Assembly (NCBI GenBank): GCA_961205875.1
Contig: OY540809.1
Location: 16,876,267-16,940,266, forward strand
Reading direction: 5' to 3'
DNA length: 64,000 bases
From: Sialis fuliginosa
Taxonomy: Eukaryota > Arthropoda > Insecta > Megaloptera > Sialidae
Shown here: piece by piece, positions 25,801 through 35,545 of the stretch
How positions within the stretch are numbered: the first letter of the stretch is position 1
How the letters are laid out: each line of letters starts with the position of its first letter
Position numbers and translations under genes: made by a program
Notes under the pieces: model-generated
Database searches by the model: none
What the model was told of the DNA's origin: nothing
Seen by the model: the letters and a program-made list of their open reading frames with translations, nothing else

Positions 25801-28339
25801 TATTATAATTTAATCTAGGATGTTTAATGTTCAAAACAAAACACTATTGACTAATTTAAAATTTATCAGTTAGTTTCATAGGGGCATTTTAAAATGCACC
25901 AATCACACGTCCTTATATTAGTACAAAGACTACTACAACACTTCTAATTCACCCAATGTTAATACATACTTCTTTATGTTAGAAATTCTATGAATGAACT
26001 ACTTTCATTTCTATTTTTAGGTTCTACGAAAACACAAGAAGCCAAAGGAGCTAAGGGAACTAAGAAACAATTAAACTATTTGGATTTAATTGACTTAGAC
26101 AAGACTGATTTGGTTCCAAATACTGAACCTTTTGAATGCGTGATTTGTATGACTGAATGCGACGTTGGAATGGGTGTTGTACTGCGAGAATGCCTACATA
26201 CTTTCTGTAAACAATGTTTGGCGTATACGATTGAGTATAGCGATGAGCCGGAAATCAAATGTCCATATAGGTAAATACTAATATTTTCATATTCATTTTA
26301 TTTCCTTAACAAATTATTAATAGTATACAAACATCAAATACTAAATACTGTCAGGTAATTCGCCTGTATTGCCTACATACCACGGGGCGGAAATCGAGAG
26401 TGTTACCCCCCCCCCCCCCCTCGCGCCAAAAAAATCAATAGGTTTTATTTTTTACACATTAGGCGGGAGTCACCCCTGTGATTTTTTAACGACAGAAAAA
26501 ATATCTATTTTGAATAAATTGGATAGTTAGCACACCCCTTATAGACTTTCAATGGCCAAAAAAATTTTTTTTACGCATTTTACTCCCTGAAAGCTTAAAA
26601 TAACCAAAAAATTACGTAAATAGGCTTTATTTTTAACATATTACACGGGTGTCAGTGTGTCACCCCATTAAAGGTGACACCCGGTGTGGACCCCCATACC
26701 ACCCTGACTGATTATAACGACATATCGTCAACATAAAGTCAATAGTTTTATTGGTACTAGTATCGCTTAAGGTCGAAATTCGACCAATATTTTACCTGCC
26801 TTAACGGCAACAAACACATGATTTATTTCGTGTAAATCGATGGAACAGTACCTAAGCTAACGTAACCTGCTTTTAAAACAAATATTTCCAAATAAAAACA
26901 TACTAATTGAACGCGAATTGTAATTCCTATACGCATTCTCTACGTTTGACAGAAACCCAAAATTATTTATTTTTGCCGCTTGGTGACGCTAGGAGTATTG
27001 CTATGCTGTTGAACAATGTGAGGAGAAATAAACAAACAGCGAAGGGGGAAATCATAGGTGTATGTTAACTTTATTTTATCTCCCTTAACGGAAATATACA
27101 CATGATTTTCGATGTTCACGTATTAATATATACATTTAGTTGTAGAATTTATGGGACATCCTGTTAATACATTTTCTTTATAATTATTACTTTTTAACTA
27201 TCAGGGACGATCAGTACTCATGCGAACTAAGTCTTCAGCAACGCGAAGTAAAAGCACTTGTCAATAAAGAAATGTATGAACAGCATCTGAATAAATCAGT
27301 AGCCCAGGCTGAACATAGGATAGACAACGCGTTCCACTGCAAGACTCCAGACTGCAGGGGCTGGTGTATATTCGAGGATAACGTCAATGAGTTCCATTGT
27401 CCTGTTTGCAAAGCTACCAACTGTCTGACTTGTCAAGTAGGTTATTTTAATATAAATTTAAAATCACTTCATCAACCTTTATTCACTTTAAGGCCATTTT
27501 TGACGTGAATACATCTATAAAGGATGTGGGTAGATAAGGCCTGTTATTCGCTTATCACTCATGCGTTAAAAGAAGTATCACCTATAAAAATATTTTCGGT
27601 GATTGTATTATTGAGGTTAAGTCCTTTATAAACTTACAAGACTTATGTTATTAATAAAACAATAAATGATATAAATTGCACTTCAAAAAGAGCGAGTTTG
27701 CTTTTTATACGCATTTTTACCTGTTTTTTGAATTTCATACGAATAATTCAGTAACTAGTGTAACGTGAACCAAACAATATTTGCATTATTAATAAACTAT
27801 TTTCTATAAACTTTCATCCCACCAATTTTTTGTTTGGTCATAGTACGCTTCCATGTAATATAAAACAAAACAGTTCAATAACGTGACGAAGCAATTTTGG
27901 AAACGGATTTGAACACATCAAAAACCTCTGAAATCAAGTAGAGACAGCAAAATTATGTTGGTTTGTGTTATTAATTAAATCTTAGGAAGATTGAATAGAC
28001 TCTTTTTGTCTCTAGGTAATCCACGCAGGCCTCGACTGCAAACAATACCAACAGCAGCTGAAAGCCGACAGCGAAAGCAGTGCTGAGGCAGCTCGAACCC
28101 GAGCTATGCTGGACGAGATGGTCGCTCGCGGGGAAGCGCTCGTGTGTCCAACTTGCCACGTCGTGCTGATGAAGAAATGGGGCTGCGACTGGCTCAGGTG
28201 CTCCATGTGCAAGACGGAGATATGCTGGGTGACGCGAGGACCGCGGTGGGGACCTGCCGGAAAAGGGGATACGTCAGGAGGGTGTAAATGTGGGGTTAAT
28301 GGGATTAAATGCCATCCAAAATGTACTTATTGTCATTGA
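19876..28339 (+). CDS. HOIL-1/RBCK1-type RBR E3 ubiquitin ligase with a very long N-terminal extension
   Basis: Six exons (19876-23723, 24165-24400, 25286-25552, 26021-26270, 27205-27436, 28016-28339), all GT-AG and in frame, encode 1718 aa. An in-frame TAA at 19840 precedes the ATG. RBR ligases pass ubiquitin from E2 through a RING2 cysteine; HOIL-1 works in the linear-ubiquitin complex LUBAC in animals. Domains: disordered Ser/Lys/Pro-rich region (1-750), a first NZF finger at about 761-783 (WECGRC..CTAC), an LTM-like helix at 1229-1269 (LLRRLETAIAGGQHVQASKL), UBL at about 1284-1361, a second NZF at 1426-1450 (WRCHFC..CEAC), RING1 from Cys1490, IBR at about 1577-1610, and RING2 with the expected catalytic Cys at 1668 (KKWGCDW). 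The last residues, GGCKCGVNGIKCHPKCTYCH, match the HOIL-1 tail. Vertebrate HOIL-1 is about 510 aa, so the first 1.2 kaa and the extra NZF are additions. No key residue is missing. Confidence 0.95.
24102..24140 (+). repeat. Partial SINE-like repeat in HOIL-1 intron 1
   Basis: Carries 'gacacttaatgtcggtaggctatagtctag..tagtccgacagctca', matching the head of the copies at 17546 and 49208. It ends only about 25 bp before the exon 2 acceptor. Confidence 0.5.
24468..25035 (+). repeat. Repeat family Y copy in HOIL-1 intron 2
   Basis: Begins GGGTTCCGAAGAAACCCC, then 'attaatctcactttgtcgtcc', and ends 'ttcggaacgcttatggcatacacccatgtgtgtcttgaccga', a short hairpin. Between are 'tcaaaaatggcgtctac', a poly-C run, and 'tggtgatactaccaacgacaattactaaagt'. 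The best other copy is 60790-61850. Confidence 0.75.
25633..25906. mobile_element. Foldback element in HOIL-1 intron 3, about 70-bp arms
   Basis: The left arm (GGGGCATTTTAAAATGCCAC, then a shared run ending 'attagtcaatagtgttttg') is matched in reverse complement by the right arm ending about 25906. A separate 62-bp palindrome (25715-25776) interrupts its centre. Exact ends are not resolved. Confidence 0.75.
25715..25776. mobile_element. 62-bp Tourist-like palindrome with TAA target duplication
   Basis: GACCCCTTACACA at the left and its exact reverse complement TGTGTAAGGGGTC at the right, flanked by TAA on both sides (25712-25714, 25777-25779). The 3-bp TAA duplication and terminal G(G/A)CC-type repeat fit PIF/Harbinger (Tourist) MITEs. 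It is nested in the centre of the larger foldback. Confidence 0.75.
26375..26705 (+). mobile_element. hAT-like non-autonomous element fragment in HOIL-1 intron 4
   Basis: Contains a poly-C run, 'gacagaaaaaatat', 'actccctgaaagcttaaaataaccaaaaa' and 'acacgggtgtca..gtgacaccc', the same modules as 36073-36293. Inverted ends are not clean here. Confidence 0.55.
26765..27140 (+). repeat. Dispersed repeat, copy 2, in HOIL-1 intron 4
   Basis: Direct copy of 15508-15880, with the same 'cgcattctctacgtttgacagaaaccc' and 'ggaaataaacaaacagcga' modules. It ends about 65 bp before exon 5. Confidence 0.7.
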
Positions 28340-28830
28340 ACATTTTTAGAACTACTTAAACGATACAGTAATAACAATATCTTTTACTTTTTAATAAGAG
28401 GTCGGATAATGGAAGCTATAGTGCACAGATTAAGTTTGTTAAGAGCTGTGTACAAGTAGTACTTAAGGACTTAAGTACAAGTAGTTTAGTAGTTTTTTAT
28501 TAAAAAGTAATTGTACTTGTCCTTAAAAATGTACTTAATTGCATTTTTAATGTACTTAATACATTTTTGGTAACGTACTTGTACTTAAGTACTTATTTTT
28601 GTAGAGTAACTGTACTTGTATAATTGTACCATGGCCTCCGCAAAGGAGGGGTAGGGGGCTGACAGGGCTCTAACCTGGTGATCCGGGGTTATGTGGAGTT
28701 CGGCGCGATGTGACTTGTTTTTTGGTCGTCGTAAAAAAACATCTGCCATGTAAATGCACAGTGCTTCCTCGTACTAATTTCACTAGTTAATTATTGAACA
28801 ATTTAAATAAAAACCGATAGTGTTCATACA
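28340..28830. other. HOIL-1 3' flank with ACTTAAGTAC-rich repeat
   Basis: The region 28450-28625 is packed with 'gtacttaa', 'acttaagtac' and 'tgtacttgtacttaagtact', a self-complementary low-complexity repeat. No canonical AATAAA is evident just after the stop. No gene is seen. Confidence 0.45.
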
Positions 28831-29395
28831 AATTGCCTGGCATTGGTTACCCATTTAATTTTTATACAATTTTACTTTTTTTATTTTTTCGTATATTTTT
28901 AATTTTTTGAAAATTTCAATCTAAATCTAAATTTATGCAAACGTCAAAATGATATTTAATATGTCAAAGTAAATATCAATTTAAAAAAAAAATAACAATT
29001 TTTTAAAGCAAATTGAGATACATCTTTGTAAGAGAATATTTTACAACAAACGTTGTAGACCCATATTATAGGAAATTTAATGCTTTTCAAAAAAGATTCT
29101 ATAAAATTTTCACGTAACATGTGTCGTTCTTGAGATATCTTGAAAAAATAAATATTTTGAAATGAGACCGTCCTCAAGCCACACCCAACCATCCAACCAA
29201 GTTTCATTAATATCAGATCAGTAGTACATGAGTTATGCGTGTGACAAGGATTCAGGAGACAGACACGTAACGAAAAGTGTTTTTCTTGACCTGAAACAGA
29301 AAGATCAATTTAAAATTTTGAAATCCGATAACTAGTATTTTGTCTCATTCTAAATCGATCACAAAGCTTCTCGTATCTTCGATATTGCGAAGAAG
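28831..29395 (+). repeat. Repeat family X, copy 2
   Basis: Starts 'tgcctggcattggttaccc' (also at 42330) and ends 'cttctcgtatcttcgatattgcga' (also at 56205). Shares all central modules with 42316-42857. Confidence 0.75.
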
Positions 29396-29711
29396 CTATA
29401 TTTTTTTGTTTTTTTTTTTAACGCGATGGGGAGGCCATAAATTATACAAAATACAGTTTTTGGAAAAAAGTAATTATACTTGTACATTACCCCACACTTC
29501 TGCTGGTTACGCCACTGGAATTAGTGAATAAATTACCAACGCCTACTTTAAATGTAATTGTTAATGTTACTAAAATAATGTTTTTATCATGGGGGAAGGA
29601 ATTTGCTTCATTGATAGATTATCTCCTTCCTTTCATACCCCCTTTCCATATGTTTTTTTTTTTTTGCTGTGCTTATGTTTCAAATGCTTGACTACTTTTG
29701 AAAACAATATT

Positions 29712-30032
29712 GTCCGGTATTATAAAGGAACTAGCAAAATTTGCTAGTTAGCAATTACTTTCAAATGGGGTATTAATTCTGTACTAGTATCTATGGATTA
29801 GTTATGGTATTTAGAGCAGTGACACTTCAACTAATTGTAACACAGTTGGCATCTTTCACCGTACAAAATAGTTCTCATAATATCACCACTGTTTGGTATT
29901 TACCTACAACGCGTGCGCGAAACTTGTCAAAGTCATCAACAAACTCCAAAAGAACTGTCATATAAGTTTGATATCTCATTTGAAAGTGCTTGCTAGCTAG
30001 CAAATTTGCTAACTCCTTTATAATACCGGACA
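29712..30032 (+). mobile_element. Foldback element A with TGTCCGGTATTATAAAGGA ends
   Basis: The left end TGTCCGGTATTATAAAGGA, then 'actagcaaaatttgctagttagca', is matched in reverse complement by 'tgctagctagcaaatttgctaa..cctttataataccggaca' ending at 30032. Related in reverse orientation to 30551-31124. Confidence 0.8.
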
Positions 30033-30059
30033 TATGAGTGATAGATTTGTATACATATA

Positions 30060-30370
30060 TTCAGTGGCGGATATATCATGTAGTTAACTGAGCTTACACA
30101 AGGTCTGGTGGAGGTGCAAGTACAATCCCCTTGCACTTGGACTGTCAAACTCAGTTTTTTTTGTTCATCATATATAGGGGTCGTCGCCACCAAAACGGTC
30201 ATTTTTTCGCCCCCTCTGCTTTGTGTCCCCGACAGGGGTTGGTTTCGTTACCCCCTAGCGACTCCCCTGCTAATAAGATTAATAATTACAACTTTTTTTA
30301 TTATTTTATGTTCTATCAAATTTTCGGCTAGTTATTCAACCCTACTGCTATCGTATTTCGTGTAAGACTT
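30060..30370. repeat. Degenerate hAT-like fragment
   Basis: 'cagtggcggatatatcatg' at 30063 resembles hAT-type ends, and 'gtccgccactg' occurs near 31615-31626, so an older, larger insertion may span other repeats. GC-richer text at 30110-30270 encodes no credible product. Confidence 0.35.
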
Positions 30371-30550
30371 ATAAAAGGCGGCGAAATTGTTTTTGTAAAT
30401 GAGTGGCCAACAATTTAAGCTTAAGCTTCAAAGCATTGAATACTAATTGTAAGAGGGGCACTCGGATTCAGAAAAAAATACCTTTTTTAAAAAAAAAGGC
30501 AAGAAGTTATTCATTGCGGACGCGATTTCCTAATATACATAAATATTAAT

Positions 30551-31124
30551 GTCCTGTATTGTAAATGAGCTAACAAAGTTTGCTAGCTAGCAAGCACTTT
30601 CAAATAGGGTATCAAACCTATATGACAGTTCCCTTGAAGTTCCATGAAGTGTTTGACGAGTTTCGCGCACGCGTGGTAAATAAACACCAACGGTATTAAA
30701 ACAGTGGTGATATTATGAAAATTAGTTTCTACCATAGACATAGAGCATGGACCGGGCATTCTGTATTAACATAATAGTGTAACATTTCTTCAAAACAGTG
30801 AGAGAGATGTGGTGGCGTTTGGGATATATCTATCTCTTTTTCTAAGAAGAATGAAATAGTTACATACTCCTGTTTAAATAAGGACAAGTATATCCCAAAC
30901 CATTTTCTATTTCTTTCTTTTGACACGGCTCTGTTTTTGATTCAGATGCGCGGTCCATGCTCTATGGTTTCTACAGCCAGACTCGCCAAGTGTGTTATAA
31001 TAAGTTAAAGTATCACTGCTCTAAATTTTAAAATAAATCCATAGATAATATCACAGAATTAGTACCCCGTTGAAAGTTCTTGCTAGTTAGAAACATTGTT
31101 AGCTCTTTTATAATACCGGACATA
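30551..31124 (-). mobile_element. Foldback element B, related to A, interrupted by a younger insertion
   Basis: Ends TGTCCTGTATTGTAAATGAG and, in reverse complement at 31124, TGTCCGGTATTATAAAAGAG. The interior matches element A in the opposite orientation ('gcgcacgcgt', 'cagtggtgatattatga'). It is split by the 234-bp element at 30733-30966. Confidence 0.8.
30733..30966. mobile_element. hAT-like MITE with a perfect 8-bp target duplication
   Basis: GTTTCTAC occurs at 30725-30732 and 30967-30974. The ends are CATAGACATAGAGCATGGAC and, in reverse complement, CATAGAGCATGGACCGCGC. An 8-bp duplication fits the hAT superfamily. The ORF on the minus strand inside (30729-30926) is not a recognisable protein. 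Confidence 0.8.
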
Positions 31125-31307
31125 AATAGATTCTTTGACTAACAACACATTTACAAAAGGAAGCAAATATTATAAAGATATCACGAAAAAAATAAAATTT
31201 TCAACATATTTGGCAGGAAATAATTTCGAAATCGATGAAAATATTTAAATTATAATCAGGTAATACAATACTATGCGATAAACAAATTGAATAAAGATAT
31301 CAGTCTG

Positions 31308-31366
31308 GTATTATTGATTCCTGATGAAGACTTCTTGTAAAGTCGAAACACGTGTCGAATAATATT
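31308..31366 (+). ncRNA. Hammerhead-ribozyme-like motif, copy 1
   Basis: CTGATGA at 31321-31327 is followed by a 5-bp stem (GACTT 31329-31333 / AAGTC 31340-31344) and GAAA at 31345-31348. Then comes a 3-bp stem III (ACA/TGT, loop CG) and C31356 at the expected cleavage site. Stem I can form from 31312-31320 with 31357-31364 (8 pairs, one bulged G). Very short stem III is typical of hammerheads in Penelope-like elements. One extra A (31328) lies between the core and stem II, which may weaken activity. Confidence 0.6.
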
Positions 31367-32328
31367 GTTTTATTGTGGTTAAATTGTACATATTTAGGTT
31401 TAGTGACTAAGAAACCACAGTTTTTCTGTTTTCTAGTAATATGTATATGATTGATTGCTATGTACGATTTTTAAAAATTTTATGTCTTAACATTTATTTA
31501 TTTGAAGTGTAACTTTTTATTTAAAATAAATATATTTGGACTGACAATTTTTTTAAATATATTTTTTAAGGGCCGCTCTAAGAGTATTATCTTCAGGCCT
31601 CTCCCAAAAACGTAGGTCCGCCACTGTATATATTATTTAAAGTTAGTTTTAATACATATAGGTATACGATAATTTTTCTGATAATTCTATTATTTTCGTA
31701 TGTTTTTTAGATTAAAATTGTCTTAGGTCATAACATGATAACTGCAAAAATGTGATTTCTCAAGAGAGCGATTTGAAAGTTTGAAATGTACCTATTTTGA
31801 TTAAATATTATTAAATTACCATATATATATATTTATATATATGAACGTATTCCTTGGATGTATACAGATATCATGAATAGACAAAACGAAAGAATAAACA
31901 CAAGTAAGTCTTATATATCCAGAGTCGGTCATAGTTATAACGGGGCTGGAAGCAAAAAAATGTATTTTCTCAAATCCTAAAAATAAAAATAAAATCATCA
32001 CGAGACCGTCTGAAATTTTACTGACGAGACGATATCATCTTTATTTTTAAGTGTCGTTGAGATTTTCGCCAAGAGTTTTTTTTATTTTAGAAGATTATTA
32101 ATTAATTATTAGTAAAATTTACTATTTGATAACCGAGATTTTTCTCGCCCTCGGTCACTTAACCGAGCTGAGACGAGATTAAAGTTTAAAAAACCGACAC
32201 TCAACGACTCCTCTTTCGTCGGCGCTGTATATATCAGAAAATGATGAAAAAATGTTTATATTATAATAAAAAATATTATATTAAATACAGTTACATAGTA
32301 TTTTAATATGTAAATAAATAAATATATA
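31367..32328. other. Repeat-derived AT-rich DNA, no gene seen
   Basis: The first 100 bp (TTGTTTTATTGTGGTTAA and following) match the sequence downstream of the hammerhead-like motif at 35494, so they belong to the same element. The rest is AT-rich with no assignable content. Confidence 0.45.
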
Positions 32329-32746
32329 CAGTGGGTTTTTAAAAAAAACTTTCCAGCAGATTATTTTCAAAATAACGAATTTTCAGAAAAAAATGTTTCA
32401 GACAAAAATTTCATGGTTTCGAGGGGCTAAATATTAGCATCATGGGATAACCTTAGAAATGTTACTTTGATGGCTTTTCAGATTCACCTTTTCTTTTTCA
32501 AATCTCAATCTGTATTTTTTGTTGCAGATTCGTAATTTAAAAGATAAACTAAATAACATTTCTTTGAAATATTTTTCTGAAAACGTCCATTTTTTATGAT
32601 AAGGAACAAACCAAAGAAAAATTTATAGATTTTCCATAATTTTTTATCCATCGAAGTGACCTTTCTAAGGTCACCCGATAATGTCAGTGTCTGAAAATTC
32701 GTTATTTTGGAAATAATCCTCTGGAAAGTCTTTAAAAAACATCCGG
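32329..32746. mobile_element. Foldback element with TA target duplication, mariner-like
   Basis: Left arm CAGTGGGTTTTTAAAAAAAA..'tttccagcagattattttcaaaataacgaattttcag', right arm its reverse complement ending CCGG. TA at 32327-32328 and 32747-32748. No transposase ORF. Family members lie at 15885, 41130 and 47745. Confidence 0.75.
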
Positions 32747-33082
32747 TATGTCTTATAAAACATTGTATTGGCATTGGAAATATGCATTATACTAAATATT
32801 ATAAAACAATAATTTTTAGTGGTATTAACTGTGTGATTTGTAGTGATATTTATTTTTAATTATATGTATAAAATTAATATTTTGTAAATATAGTTTTATC
32901 TGACTCTCAAGAGCACTTGCCGCGTGAGCATGTTATTTGCTTTAAATTGAGTTTATAATATTAAAAAGTTTAAGCATATACATAATTAGTATAATTGATA
33001 AAAATAATTTAATAAAATATTTTAATGTTTTCCGATACATATTTCTTACAAAACAGTAACTTTTCTATTAGTTTGATGCAAT

Positions 33083-33428
33083 GCCTAGTTTACATGAGAC
33101 AAACACTTGACCTAACTAAACACAAAGTACAGTACTCGGTCGAGTGAAATGAGCGAGCGAGTGAATAGCAACCGTTTCTATTCACTGCGCCGAGTGCTAC
33201 CTCCCACTATTACGATGTACTGTACTCGGCTTGTCTAAACCGCCAGCCGAGTGTCGAGTAGAGAGTAGTAGTGGTAAATTAGATGCTCGGATGGCGGTTT
33301 AGACACGCCGAGTACAGTTCATCCTAGTGGTGGGGTTGTAGCACTCGGCCTGCGAATAGAATGCGTGAAGACGCTTACTCGGTCAATATTGGTACTCGGC
33401 CGAGTGCTCGTCCCATGTAAACTAGGCT
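33083..33428. mobile_element. Palindromic Tourist-like element, CTCGG-rich
   Basis: Ends 'gcctagtttacatgagac' and its complement 'gtcccatgtaaactaggc', followed by TTTA. The interior is full of 'gtactcgg', 'ccgagtac' and 'gtttagac' in both orientations. The right target site reads TTA; the left is degraded. Confidence 0.65.
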
Positions 33429-33454
33429 TTAGTGTACAGTAGCATAGCTAGTTA

Positions 33455-33897
33455 AGGCGCGGTTACACAATACGAGTTGCTGACCTGACAGTGGACAGCT
33501 ACTGCACCTGTGTACTCGTATGACAGTAGGTCGACTCGCCTCACTCGGTCACACAAGTGCGAGCTGCTGTCGTGAAAGTAGACAGCGACTGCATGTGTGT
33601 ACTCGCATTTCACTAGCTTTCATGCACTCAGCGTGGTTCCGAGCTTACGAGCTACTGTCATTTCGCAATACCATGCAAGTTGACGTCCGAGTCGCATGCG
33701 AGCTGCTGCTTTCGGCGTGGTGGGGGAAGGCGAGAGACGATTAAAAACAAAAAATGTTGTAGTAACTCGGATGCGAGGTACTGACCGACTCGTACATGAC
33801 AGTAACTTGTATGATGCGGTCACACGGTGCGAGTAGCTGCACTGCAGTAACTGACTAGGCCAGCTCGGATGCTAGCTCGCACTGTGTAACCGCGCCT
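33455..33897. mobile_element. Palindromic Tourist-like element with TTA duplication
   Basis: AGGCGCGGTTACACA starts at 33455 and its complement TGTGTAACCGCGCCT ends at 33897, flanked by TTA (33452-33454, 33898-33900). Inside, modules such as 'cggtcacacaagtgcgagctgctg' and 'tgtgtactcg' recur, so it may have grown by nesting. ORFs on both strands here are products of this palindrome. Confidence 0.8.
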
Positions 33898-33900
33898 TTA

Positions 33901-34308
33901 GTAGATGTCACTGCGCCTCAAGCGATAAAAATGAAAAAGCGCTCCCTGGTGTAATTGAAAATTTTTTCGTCATGTCAATTTTGGCTTTCTCTTGCTATTA
34001 TTTTCATTGCACCCACTTTGGAGTTTGTTAAGACATTTTTTTAACGTCTACACATTTATTAGTGTTTAAATTTTTATTTTTTAAATTTTCTTATATTTGC
34101 AACCTATTCATAACGATCTAAGAGTGGGAATCAGAAAAAAAATTGTAGTACTCCCAGTGGCGTAATCAGGAGACATTTACAAGCAAGGGTAAAATTATTA
34201 GTATAACTAGCTGACCCCCCGCTGTTTACATCACTACGGGGCGCTCCGGGTCTTTTTTTTATTTAGTACTGCATCACCGGTTAAATCTATTGTAATTTAA
34301 CTAATAAG
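33901..34308. repeat. LINE-like fragment, 'actagctgacccc' motif
   Basis: At 34206 'ataactagctgaccccccgctg..gggtc' resembles the motif at the border of RTE-type LINE insertions in arthropods ('actagctgacccgg'). No ORF is visible. The remainder is unassigned. Confidence 0.35.
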
Positions 34309-35155
34309 GAAACCTTTCTAAGTGGTAAAATCGTATAGAGTTAAAATGTTGTATTTGTTAAAACGGGTTAGGGGGTAGTAAGAAAAAAATTATTTTAGCT
34401 GCGGTAAAATAGTTTTAGGGGATGAAATATCTCTATGAAAATGTGCAAAATAATCAATTATATTTCAAATAACTCTGAAACTAATAAAGAATTACAAAAT
34501 TTTATATTACAAAATTTTCATAATTTTTTATACTCTTTTGAACGACAATAGTCTAAATTTGAATAAGTGAAACCGTCATTACTAATGACAATTTTTAACC
34601 GGCCATTTTTTAGACTTAGGTACTTGCGCTAAAAAAATCTCTTACTGGATTCTAAAAGGTCTAAATGTAAATGTAAATATCCTTCTAAATTGGTAATTTC
34701 TCTAATATAATCAATACTTTTCTTATCGCTAACGAAATAAAAAATGTAAATACATATTTTTCAACATGATAGTGTGACGATGAAAGGGTTAACAAATTTT
34801 GGTGAAATATGTATTTTACATTTGATAAATTTAGTTAATAGAAAACAAATCTTAAATAAATAATAAGGTGGGTGGGAGGTGGTGTTGAACAGTTTCACTT
34901 TTTCGAATTTCGACTATTGTCATTCGAAATAATATAAAAAATCATGAAAATTTTGTACTATATTTTTTTTTAATCTTCATTAGTTTCATAGTTATTTGAA
35001 ATATAAAATTATTTTGCATATTTTCATACAGGTATTTCACTCAATCCGTTTTACCGCAGCTAAAATAATTTGTTTCTTACTACATACACCTGACCCTCTA
35101 ACTATATAGAAAATTTGAACTCGATACGATTTTACCCCTTGAAAAGGTTTCCTTG
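34309..35155. mobile_element. Foldback element with about 270-bp arms
   Basis: The left arm (AAGGAAACCTTTCTAAGTGG..'taaaatcgtat..agtt..ttattttagctgcggtaaaa') is matched in reverse complement across 34890-35155 (ending 'gaaaaggtttcctt'). Divergence between arms suggests age. The target site is not clear. Confidence 0.75.
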
Positions 35156-35402
35156 TAAGCAATATCTGTACAGTGATAACTCTTTTATATTTTCATATTT
35201 CTATATTATTATTAGTAGATATAATATAATTTACATACTCAATTAAAATATATACTTACTGTTATTAAAATCTCATGACGTAGTCATATCATGGTTCATG
35301 AAATTTAACTAGTCTATTAGATTAGATGTAGATACTCCATTTGGGTATGAATAGACTAACTAAAATTTAATACTTAAACTAAAAATATAAACCTTAACCA
35401 CA

Positions 35403-35460
35403 ATGAAACAATATCACTCGACACGTGTTTCGACTTCACATGAATTCCTCATCAGGAACG
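35403..35460 (-). ncRNA. Hammerhead-ribozyme-like motif, copy 2
   Basis: On the minus strand, CTGATGA (35455-35449), a stem II with one mismatch around 'aattcatgtgaag', GAAA, and the intact 'acacgtgtc' of stem III and the cleavage site are present. Stem I is weak and needs wobble pairs. Faces copy 3 head to head. Confidence 0.5.
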
Positions 35461-35487
35461 CCTAACAGTTCTCAGTCTGGAACTGTT

Positions 35488-35545
35488 AGGCTCCTGATGA
35501 AGAATTCATGTGAAGTCGAAACACGCGACTTTGTTTTATTGTGGT
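35488..35545 (+). ncRNA. Hammerhead-ribozyme-like motif, copy 3, cleavage site lost
   Basis: CTGATGA (35494-35500), 'agaattcatgtgaagtc' as stem II, GAAA (35518-35521), but the following sequence reads ACACGCGAC instead of ACACGTGTC, so stem III and the uridine before the cleavage site are destroyed. The two motifs sit in one long palindrome whose centre is 'aacagttctcagtctggaactgtt'. Confidence 0.45.

Noticed and set aside
33520..33823. Overlapping ORFs on both strands with Arg/Leu-rich text
   Set aside because: They lie entirely inside a GC-richer palindromic transposable element.
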